64,000 nucleotides of DNA, from the NCBI RefSeq assembly GCF_949987515.2, contig NC_082701.1:32133755-32197754 (forward strand), read 5' to 3'. Under the pieces are notes generated by a model, which saw only the letters and a program-made list of their open reading frames with translations, was not told the DNA's origin and did no database searches. This document shows, piece after piece, positions 54,951-64,000 of this stretch (its first letter is position 1; each line of letters starts with the position of its first letter). The stretch is from Delphinus delphis (lineage: Eukaryota > Chordata > Mammalia > Artiodactyla > Delphinidae). The position numbers and the translations under genes are program-made.

Positions 54951-55915
54951 TGGCCCCGAGAAGTTGGCTTTTTAAGGGGTGGGGTGGGGGTGAGGTCTTG
55001 CACATCCCTTTAAGGGGTAACACGTCTGTTGCCCCTCTGTAACCCAAAGCTCAAAGATGCAGATTCTGATTTCTCCTCCCTCCCCCACCCCCAAGTGGAG
55101 TAAGTGTCTAGAGAGGGGGGGACACCCGGTTCCCAACTGCAGATCCCAGTGGTGGCATTTTTCACCCAAATTCGGACTCCTCTGAAATCCTGACCCTCTG
55201 AGCCCTCCTTAGGTCCCAGGGGAGGAGGGAGGTGAGTGGCAAATCTCCCAGCTATCACCAGCAATTCTGGCTGAGGGCCTGGGATTTCAGGGGCTCAGAC
55301 CTGCAGGATCCCTGAGGTTGCGTTGATTCCAATGGATCGCCTCAGCTAGCACCACCACAGCTTCCGGGAGTGCAAAGGGTTAACGCGGGCTGGATATTGA
55401 GGTGGGGGGGTGCGAGGCGGGAGGGGTGTCGGGATCTGGGTGGGCGCGCTCTGATCTCCCCCCCCCCATTCCTCGGGGGTCAAGTTTCAGCGGCACTCCG
55501 CCCCCAGGGTAGGTGTGAAAGACACGTGTCCCCATTGTGAAGGGCCTGTCAGGCAGGACAAAGCAGCCGCCCACCCTCCCCCCCGCCCCTCGGCCCAGCC
55601 TGGGGTCAGCTCCAGGGGGCCGGCTGGGTGTCGAGGTCATGATGGGCCCGAGCTTTGGTGACATAGGGAGAAAAAGCTGGGAGACTGGGCGGAGGCCACG
55701 TGATGCTCAAGTGAGGAGTTTGAGAATAGCTCCCCCCCACCCCCCGCCCCAAGAAAAACTGAGCGGTCACTTCCATCACACCAGAAGACGGGATGAGCCC
55801 CTTCTCCCAACAGGCATAGTAAGCACAGCGGCACCCCCAACCCGCCCCTCCCACCCCTCACCACCGCCCCCCCCCCCATCAATCACCAACACAGAGAATC
55901 GCAGTGTCGAGCGCA
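54951..55915. other. Unique GC-rich spacer 3' of NOG, C-homopolymer rich
   Basis: No gene or recognisable transposon. Contains several C or G homopolymers of 7-10 bases (near 55408, 55459, 55868), which are prone to sequencing error. Short open frames here are Pro/Gly-rich by composition. Confidence 0.5.
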
Positions 55916-55934
55916 GTCGATTTTAGTGGTTTTC

Positions 55935-55940
55935 TTTAAT
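55935..55940 (-). terminator. NOG: Distal NOG poly(A) signal ATTAAA
   Basis: TTTAAT on the plus strand reads ATTAAA on the NOG strand. It is the last such hexamer before the sequence changes to C-rich unique DNA, so it is the best candidate for the main cleavage signal. Confidence 0.6.
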
Positions 55941-56365
55941 CCTGCTCTGCACTTCTTTCTCATTTACTACACGGGATATTATAAAGAATAAATAGCAGAT
56001 ACTCTTAATTTACAATGATTAGTCATTCCATTTGTTCTCTATATTTACAATAACTGTAAAATAACATTGAACTCTATAGCTTCTTCGAGGTCCAAGGAAA
56101 ACCAAAACACTTTCCGAAGAATGGAAAATAGCTTTTTAAAAGTCCTTCTACAAAAGTTCTCCCCTCTCTTTGTACTTTAAGAAAAAATAACATTTCCCCC
56201 CTGCTTCGCCACGCGAAGGGCACTGGAATATAAATAGCAGGTTAACATTATTAGCAACAACCAGAATAAGTCTCTCTTTTCTCTGTTCTTTTTTTTTTCC
56301 TTTTGCTTAAAAAATTTTTAAAAATACAGTAGAAGCCGGTAACTTTTAACGTATAATACTGACCT

Positions 56366-56371
56366 TTTAAT
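56366..56371 (-). terminator. NOG: Possible proximal NOG poly(A) signal ATTAAA
   Basis: A second ATTAAA on the transcript strand, about 225 nt after the stop codon. If used, the mRNA would lose most of its 3' UTR, including the Pumilio-type motif at 56042-56049. Use is unproven. Confidence 0.3.
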
Positions 56372-56593
56372 AAGTAAATTAAAACTGGGACCGTATATAC
56401 ATACACATATACATTCCTACACAGTTAAACAGTGCATTACATGAACCAGAAAGCTAGGTCTCTGTAGCCGGAAAAAAAAAAAAAAGTTCATTGAATCCCC
56501 TCGCGAGAGGGTGGTGGAACTGGTTGGAGACTGTGCGGGGGGCGTCGGTGGGGATCGATCAAGTGTCCGGGTGCGGGCAGGGGGCCCTGAGTT

Positions 56594-57661
<1,068 letters not shown>

Positions 57662-57773
57662 CTAGCTGCTCGTCGTCCGGCCGCTCTGTGCAGCGCCGCG
57701 GGCCGAGCCGGTCCTAGGGGCACTTCCCTCCGCCTGCTCGGGGCTCCGCGGCCGTCTCTGCCCGGCGGACTCC

Positions 57774-57796
57774 AGCGGCGGCGGCGGCGGCGGCGT
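57774..57796 (+). repeat. Short GGC repeat at NOG start region
   Basis: A run of about seven GGC triplets very near the inferred NOG transcription start. On the transcript strand it reads GCC repeats. Confidence 0.75.
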
Positions 57797-57799
57797 CCG

Positions 57800-57870
57800 C
57801 GCACGTTGGCACCGGTTTGTCTGTCTCGCAGGGTCCAAGCCTTTAAATTTCCTGCACTTTCAGCTCCATC
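57800..57870 (-). promoter_or_regulatory. NOG: Putative NOG core promoter
   Basis: The NOG strand reads AAATTTAAAG at 57850-57841, a TATA-like AT island inside otherwise GC-rich sequence. A start site 25-32 bp downstream would fall near 57812-57818, giving a leader of about 520 nt. No experimental data; placement is inferred from motif and spacing. Confidence 0.45.
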
Positions 57871-58104
57871 ACCATGGAAACCACTGACTCTCTCGGCGTT
57901 GCCCCCTCCCCCTTCTTCCCCCCAAACAACAACCCCACCCCCCACTTCTCCACCCCCGAGGAGCCGGAGCCGCACAGGCTCCGGGGGAAGCCGCCTGCAC
58001 TCGCCGCGGAGGCGGCGGCGGCGGCTTCGGCAGCGCCCGGGCTGTGCCCCGCCGGACCCAGATGCCCCGGGAAGCCGACAGTCCGGCTGCCCGCCGGAGC
58101 TCAC

Positions 58105-58160
58105 AGGCGGCGGCGGCGGCGGCGGCGGCAGCGGCGGTGGCGGCGGCGGTGGCGCTTGGC
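58105..58160 (+). repeat. GGC trinucleotide repeat upstream of NOG
   Basis: About 18 GGC-type triplets with a few CAG/GGT interruptions, roughly 260-350 bp upstream of the TATA-like element. Such a tract in a CpG island may vary in length and methylation. Confidence 0.85.
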
Positions 58161-58547
58161 AGGTCTCCGCGCAATTTTCTCTCTCCCCCACCACCCACCC
58201 CCCTTCTCCTCCTCCTGCAAAATGCACCGCCCCCCTCCTTTCTCCTGGGGCTCTAGGCGCCCCGCCAGGGCCAGTCCTGGGGAAAGCTCGCGGCGGCGCT
58301 GGAGCCGGGCTGGAGGGTGCAGGGCCAGTTTTGGGGGGTGCTCGAGGTGGGGCTGGGAGGATTCTCACTATCTGGGTACTCTGCACCGGTAAGGGAGCTG
58401 CGGGAAGGTGCTGGAGGCTCGTTTCTTGGTGCAGTTCAGTGCAAGGAATTTCTCCATGTGCATGAAGCTTTTTCCCCGGGCGCGTCTCGCCTTCCTCTCT
58501 CCCAGGCTCGGTCTAAGTCCCCTGCCCCTCCCCCCAGCGCGCGCGCA

Positions 58548-58621
58548 CACACAGACACACACAGACACACACACACACAGACACACACACACACACACAG
58601 ACACACACACACACACACACT
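58548..58621 (+). repeat. CA/CACAGA microsatellite
   Basis: Alternating CA with regularly spaced CACAGACA interruptions, about 0.7 kb upstream of the NOG promoter. Likely length-variable. Confidence 0.9.
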
Positions 58622-58711
58622 GCGCCGGAGAAGTCCGGGAGCCGCAGCGTTGCGCAGCGTGATGTAATTCCTAGGAAGCTGTTACCCGGGCCCACAAGGG
58701 GGGTCCGCTCC

Positions 58712-58735
58712 TCACCCTCCTCCTCCTCCTCCTAG
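58712..58735 (+). repeat. CTC/CCT triplet tract
   Basis: Short run of CCT triplets in GC-rich DNA upstream of NOG. Confidence 0.7.
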
Positions 58736-58739
58736 GCCG

Positions 58740-60300
58740 GGTCTTGCACCCTGAGTGGCCGAGCTGCAGGGGCGCGTCCGGCTTGCCTGCGGCTCCCCTA
58801 GCCGGCCTGGCTCCGCGCAGCTGCCGCTCGGCTCCCTGGGGGCGGCGCGCCCTCTGCTGGCCTGCAGCAAGCCCTGCACCCTGCGCTGGCGGGGTGGCCC
58901 TGCGAGGTGGGTTTGTCTGCTGTCCAGTCTGTCCAGTTCAGTTTCTGCTCTTGTGTCCGTGTCACTGTGTATGTGTGTGTTCGTTCTTGTGTGCGTGTGG
59001 GTGCGTGCGCGCTGACGGGTCTGTTCTGGCTCTTCAAAGATGAGCTGGCAGTAGGGGACCTGAGACCTGGCTGGGGTCCGTCCAGATAAAACTACGTTAA
59101 CCTCGGACAAGTCACTTTTGTAGCACCACACACCTTACTTTCTGCATTAGTGACATAACTACATTACTCCTCCAGTTCTACCTTTCTGTGATTCTAAATA
59201 AACCTTCATGATGCTTTCTCTTCCAGAAGCAGTTTGTTCTTGATGGTAGATGGATATTGAAATGACACTTAAGGTTAATTTTCCTTTGGATGAAGAGCTG
59301 AATCCAAGCTTCAAAACTCAAACTCAGTTTCCTCTGTGGTGGATGTGACTGGAGTCTGGAAAACGCTGGAGAAGAGAGACTTGGTGTGGATGACTCAAGC
59401 ATTCACAGCGTTCCACAGAGTGGAGTTAGGAGGTCTCGTTGTGACAGCCTAAATCACTCTAGTTTCTTTCCCCAAAGATCTGGTTTTTCCTTTCAACCTG
59501 TGCTCTCCCACCCCACCCCCACCCAACACACACAGAAATTTATCATCTGTCTAAGGAAGCAAACACACTTTGTTTCATGGCAGTCTTTCTGCAAAACGCC
59601 AGCAATTGAGAGGGATGGCCAGTTTCAGCTGAAAACCTTTTCTTAAACTTTCGAGTCTAGACGATATCTAGAATTAGACAATTAAGGTAATGCCTACAAG
59701 AAAATCTTGCTTTAATGAATATGGGAGATAAGAACAACCAATTGGTTGTTTGAATTGCACTGATTCTGAAATAATGTGGGCCTAGAACCCAGCACACAGT
59801 AGGCTCTTAAACAGTACTCCTTTCTTTTTGATATCCTTTAGGGGGCTTGGCGCTGGTTTATTTTCTTAGGAAGATTAAATGTTCCAGAGCAGTTCTGCCA
59901 CTGCTGTGAATTAACTAAGAGAATAATTTTTCAGTAAAGAGTTCAAAAGGCTAAATTCTAGCCCACCTCTCCTGAGATGGTGGGTTACACTTAGTGACAT
60001 TCTCTTGTGCTGTTTTCTATTCCATCAGTCTCCTCTCCTTTCCTTCAAATCACCTATTTTTGTTTGAAAACCAGATACTTCAGTCCTTTATTTAGGCAGG
60101 GTAGAATGAAAACAAACCATGTTAGACAATAGATTGGGTGACCTGTTTATAGAGTGTCCGCTGGGTGAACACCATGGGAGGGGGGAAATGCAAAGGAGAA
60201 AGAAGTCCCAATCGATTGCTACCATCCAAGACATTGCAGTTCAGTTAAAGTGTATATGACAAATGTATGAAGAAAACATTAAAAGGGTGTGTAAAAAAAA
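58740..60300. other. Unique NOG upstream flank, no gene seen
   Basis: GC-rich to about 59.0 kb, then ordinary composition. No convincing exon. A short L2-like end motif (cacacagtaggctcttaa) lies near 59795. The AT-rich stretch 59.6-60.1 kb is unique and could hold regulatory sites, but nothing specific can be named. Confidence 0.5.
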
Positions 60301-60319
60301 TCTATAAATTCCCCTAATA

Positions 60320-60450
60320 GCATAGACCAGTGTTTCACAACCATTTTAAAACCCATGCCCACTTTTGGTAAATATTACAGCTTCATGCTATCCTTTGAAT
60401 GTTTGAAATTTTATAATACATTATGGTGACCCAAAAAAGTCAAAACAAGT
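60320..60450. mobile_element. Decayed hAT-type nonautonomous DNA transposon
   Basis: Contains CCAGTGTTTCACAACCATTTT, which resembles the CAGTGGTTCTCAAACTTTT end of mammalian Charlie/MER elements, followed by decayed AT-rich internal sequence. The right end is not clear. Confidence 0.45.
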
Positions 60451-60829
60451 ATAATATAAGCTATACTCTGTTCAAACCACACTTACCCTTCTTCACTGTG
60501 GGGTTCTGAAATGCCCCTCTTGGGGAGCCTGCAGTCAGTCCCCCACTCCCTGCCGTACTAGGGTAGCTCATACACTTAGGTACTGTGTGAATCTGTGGGA
60601 ATGCTGTTTATCAGAGACTAGGCAGTACTAATACCTTAATGGTAGAACTGAGATTTAGCTGGGCTTGATGAAGAAAAAGGATATATTTATCTGAGTAGGG
60701 AGAGGAGGATATTTGAGTCTGCATAAAGAGGGGAAGCACACCGTATCAGAGAACAGCCAAAAGATCTGAGGTGTGGAAAATGGGGTAGTAAATGTCATAA
60801 GCAGGGAAGCTCAACACAAAGACAACCTT

Positions 60830-61050
60830 TGGACCAGGTGGATCTTGGTTGGAATTCTGGTCTTGCCACTCACCAGGTGGGCTACCCTCTCAACATAGGC
60901 ATCTTAACTCCAAACTTTCCTTTCCTCATTTGTAAAACGGGGATAACACACACCCCTCAGAACTGTGTTATACACAGGAGATAAAGGATGCTGTGCTTAG
61001 CACAGCACCCAGGGCAGAGTGTATAGTGGGCAATAGACTTTCAACACATG
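60830..61050 (+). repeat. MIR SINE
   Basis: Shows the MIR order: TTGGAATTCTGGTCTTGCCACTCA, then a decayed CTTAACTCC...TTTCCTCATTTGTAAAACGGGG core, then a GTGCTTAGCACAGC-type tail. Confidence 0.75.
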
Positions 61051-61586
61051 TTAGTTCTTCCAGGAACTCCAACAGCCTCAATTGGCCCACCATCTTTGAT
61101 TTGAGCCAGAGGGGCTCGAAGGGGTTGCGATGGCTGTTGGAATCACCTCCAACACCTTTGGGCCTGCTTTCTGTCCGCTCGGCATGTGTAATTGAGCTAT
61201 TCTCCGTAGCTGCTGGCGTTCAGGAGTTTAGGGGAGGGGGACTGAAATTTCTTGGGGGACTCAACAGGCAACCCATTTCATGCTTCTGCCACTCTATTGA
61301 TGAGGGAGCTTGACAAGCGGGACAAAGAGGGTGTATTTATTCAAAAGGAAGCTGTGGGGTGGGAGTGGGTCAAAGGAGGGATGGTTATCAGCTCAGCTCT
61401 CTGATCAGGTCCTCCCAGGGGCTGGGGTGAGATGGGGAGCAGTTGGATGTTAGTGGGGGTTGGCCAGGGGCTCGGGCCTTGGCAGCCTACGTGGGAAGAG
61501 TCTAGTGAACGAAGTGACTCTAGGTCCATTCTTGGTTATCTGCATCCCAGGATTCCGTCCCCGCAAGGTACTCTGTCAAGGGAAAC

Positions 61587-61824
61587 TGAAGCAGTTTTTT
61601 TTGTTTGTTTTTTTTTTTGCGGTACGCGGGCCTCTCACTGTTGTGGCTTCTCCCGTTGCGGAGCACAGGCTCCGGTCGCGCAGGCTCAGCGGCCATGGCT
61701 CACGGGCCCAGCCGCTCCGCGGCATGTGGGATCTTCCCGGACCGGGGCACGAACCCGCGTCCCCTGAATCGGCAGGCGGACTCTCAACCACTGCGCCACC
61801 AGGGAAGCCCTGAAGCAGTCTTTT
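61587..61824 (-). mobile_element. CHR-type tRNA-derived SINE, antisense, with target-site duplication
   Basis: Poly(T) on the left and CTTCCCTGGTGGCGC head (reverse) on the right show minus orientation. It is flanked by TGAAGCAGTTTTTT (61587-61600) and TGAAGCAGTCTTTT (61811-61824), a 14-bp target-site duplication with one difference. It lies about 4 kb upstream of NOG. The open frames on both strands through it are repeat-derived. Confidence 0.93.
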
Positions 61825-62840
61825 GAACCATGGCCTCGGCAACTCCAGGTGAAGGCAAGAGGACCTTATGCATCCTGAGGGCACTTAGGCATCTTTTCTT
61901 ATTTTCAGCTGATTCTCAGAACAATTCGACAATCTTGTTTTTCTGGCCCTGGAAGCACAGACCTGAGGCAGCTGTGGGTGATGTGCAAAGGACATGGGGC
62001 TTGACTTTGGAAAACCCGAAACCTAGCAGCTGTGTGACCTCGGGTGAGTCACTTTAGCTCTCTGGGGCCCCGTGACACAGAGAGGTCAAGGGAGCACGAG
62101 GCACCACAAAGGAGAAAACACGACAGTGGCCATCTTTTAGGCCCCGGATCATCCCAGGCACATGAAAATTGTGTCACCCTGTGATTCTGACTGTCTCTTG
62201 GGTCCCATAAATGTCAAATTTGATGGACTTCCTCTCAATGAGACCCAAAATGGCATTTTTGGACTTGACCCAACTTAGCAAAGTGAGGGAAACTCAGCCA
62301 CAAGGCTTGTCACTTTCCTCTCCTGACTGTGGACGGAATGGGAGAGCGGAGGCTTCTAGGGCAGGAGGGTGGTGGGCTCCCCATTGCCTGCGGGAGGCTG
62401 TGGGAAACCTGGCCGGTTCAGGACTCTCAGCCAGGGTGGAGGCCAGTGCAGTTTCACCATAGGGTCTAAGTTTTTGAGTGTGATTTTTTTGGTGATGGGA
62501 TTCCAGTTACAACAGTGAAGTTCTAACCAGCATAGGAAGAGGGGATAGAAGGGGAGAAAGAGGGGAGAATGGGAGGGAGATGACTCTAAATCGTGGGGCT
62601 GGGGTGGGGAAATGGGTAAATAAATGGGAAATACATTTCCAGGGATAGAGACAAAGCTAAAGGCCAAAGGAGGCAAGCGCTTTGCTCCAGCCCTGACAGC
62701 CCCTTCCCTTCCCCAGTCTGGTTCCCTCTCCGCCCGCTGCCCCCGCCCCGCCCGGCCGGCTCCACGCTGGGGAAGGGGAGCGACTCTGGAGCCCGGTGGC
62801 TCATTCATCTCCTGATAAACTGTTTATCTGAGTTTTAACG
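61825..62840. other. Mostly unique sequence with a MIR fragment
   Basis: A MIR piece (about 61990-62090, plus) carries GCTGTGTGACCTCGGGTGAG. The rest, including a GC-rich 62.69-62.80 kb stretch, shows no exon. ORFs here lack splice context or domain features. Confidence 0.55.
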
Positions 62841-63102
62841 AGGGCGCCTCTCTTCCAGCCCTGGAGACAGAAGCCGCCTCGTGTTTAGCCTGCCCTGGTG
62901 TGGGGGGCCTGGGGGTGGGTGGAGGCAACGCTGGCGGGCCCATCTTCTGCCCTGGCGTCGTTGCCAGCACGCGCTGCCTCGGCCTCGGCCTTCGGCTCTC
63001 CTGGCTTGACGTTGCTTTTCCTGGTCTGGGGTCTGGGTCTCTCTGGACTCGAGGTTCTCATCCGGAAAGGAAATCTTTTTATCATTTCTCTCCATTCACT
63101 CG

Positions 63103-63180
63103 TGTGCGCGAGCACACACACACACCCCCACCCCCACACATACACACATACTTCCTCTCTAAACACATACATATGTAAAT
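63103..63180 (+). repeat. CA-rich simple repeat
   Basis: Imperfect CACACA/CCCCCAC tract following GTGTGCGCGAGCACAC. Ordinary microsatellite-like DNA. Confidence 0.75.
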
Positions 63181-63199
63181 ACATACATTTAGAAATCAA

Positions 63200-63318
63200 G
63201 GGACTTCCCTGGGGGTCCAGTGGAAGACTCCCCTTTCCAATGCAGGGGGTGCGGGTTCAATCCCTGGTCGGGCAGCTAAGATCCCAGTACCTCTTGGCCA
63301 AAAAACCAAAACCTAAAG
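63200..63318 (+). mobile_element. Short tRNA-derived SINE (ruminant/whale type)
   Basis: Begins GGGACTTCCCTGGGGGTCCAG and ends near TTGGCCAAAAAACC. It is the short form lacking the extended internal region of the longer copies. B-box-like GGGTTCAATCCC is present. Confidence 0.85.
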
Positions 63319-64000
63319 CAGAAGCAGTATTGTAACAAATTCAGTAGAGACTTTAAAGAAAAGGTCCACATCAAAAAATCTTAAAAAAAAGTAAAAATCA
63401 AACCCAACTTGGTTCTGCATTGTGGACTTTTACCATTTGTGACCCAATATTTCAAAAGGAAAGTGAATGGAATGCTACTGCTACAGCATGGGTAACACAG
63501 GAAAGGATTCTCCAAAGTGATGGAGGGGCTGTTCTGTGAAAAGGCAGCTGTCATCAATAAGAGAAACAAGCTCTAATTGTTCTAGGACTTGCTTCCCACT
63601 TGCCACCATTCACCCTTATGGATTCACACGGGTGCACACTTTACAGACACTGATGCATCTGTGCATGAGCATACCTCCCCTACCACAACACATACAGGAA
63701 TGGGGCATACAAACAGACCAGGGTGCACTCCCATGCACACCCCCGCCTTTGCCACCCAGGCCGGAAGGGCTCCTGGAGACAGTCCCCCTTAGCCACCTAC
63801 CATGAGGAATTTACACACAGCCTCCCCCCGCCCCATCAAACACACAAGCACCCATCTCAGCTTAGGCTCACGTTTCCCCCACATCCTCTCGTCCTGCTGC
63901 CTCAGATAGATGTTTATTGAGATAATATGGTCTAGCCTCTCTTATCCCCTCGAAGACTCAAGATAACAAGGAGACAGGAACTCAATGGAGTGAAAAATAA
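63319..64000. other. Unique sequence at right edge, no gene seen
   Basis: AT-rich to 63.6 kb, then C-rich. Nothing recognisable as exon or transposon. Confidence 0.4.

Larger units (their letters stand above)
55916..56593 (-). other. NOG: NOG 3' UTR (inferred)
   Basis: AT-rich sequence follows the NOG stop codon and contrasts sharply with the GC-rich CDS. On the transcript strand it holds two ATTAAA poly(A) signals, a proximal one at 56366-56371 and a distal one at 55935-55940. No AATAAA was found. It also has several AUUUA-type motifs, a long U tract (complement of 56471-56485) and one Pumilio-type UGUAAAUA (56042-56049). Cleavage near 55916-55920 is inferred. With a start near 57.81 kb this gives a transcript of about 1.9 kb, close to my recollection of the human NOG mRNA. 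Confidence 0.7.

Overview
This is a 64-kb stretch of mammalian nuclear DNA, almost certainly from a cetartiodactyl and most likely a whale or dolphin. It carries several copies of the roughly 200-300 bp tRNA-derived SINE that begins GGGCTTCCCTGGTGG, together with ruminant/whale-type L1 3' ends and many mammal-wide MIR, L2 and hAT fossils. There are no operons, CRISPR arrays or prokaryotic features. The species call is inferred from repeat content only.

The window holds one convincing protein-coding gene: NOG (noggin), an intact single-exon gene on the minus strand (CDS 57292 down to 56594, 232 codons). It lies in a GC-rich, CpG-dense block (about 56.5-58.4 kb). Its likely 5' leader (to about 57.81 kb) contains two short upstream ORFs, and its 3' UTR runs down to an ATTAAA signal at 55935-55940. 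Noggin is a secreted, heparin-binding antagonist of BMP ligands. Everything below about 55.9 kb is therefore 3' of NOG and everything above about 57.85 kb is 5' of it. From memory of the human 17q22 locus, NOG sits in a large gene-poor interval, and this window looks the same.

Layout: 1-6.1 kb, repeat-rich desert (MIR, L2, a young L1 end with target-site duplication, a SINE, hAT fossils). 6.2-6.8 kb, AT-rich unique sequence that may be regulatory. 7.05-7.52 kb, a GACAGA/GACACA minisatellite ending in a perfect 18-bp-arm hairpin. 8.7-15.2 kb, L2/L1 fossils, an antisense SINE and an L1 inserted into an older repeat. 15.2-25.5 kb, mostly unique with MIR pieces and several candidate noncoding elements. 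25.9-31.8 kb, dense nested repeats, including a poly(A)-tailed retroposed LTR fragment and an L1 with target-site duplication. 32-35 kb, unique candidate elements. 35.7-53 kb, MIR/L2-rich desert with three SINEs and microsatellites. 53.6-55.0 kb, a GC-rich domain enclosing an AT-rich homeobox-site-like block that is the strongest enhancer candidate. 55.9-57.9 kb, NOG. 58-64 kb, upstream flank with a GGC repeat, a CA repeat and two SINEs.

I found no previously undescribed multi-gene system. The most useful leads are the candidate NOG enhancers, the NOG leader uORFs, two possible noggin substitutions, the hairpin next to the minisatellite, the retroposed LTR fragment, and several insertions with clean target-site duplications. 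Repeat boundaries are read by eye and approximate unless a duplication is given. Family names come from recalled consensus sequences.
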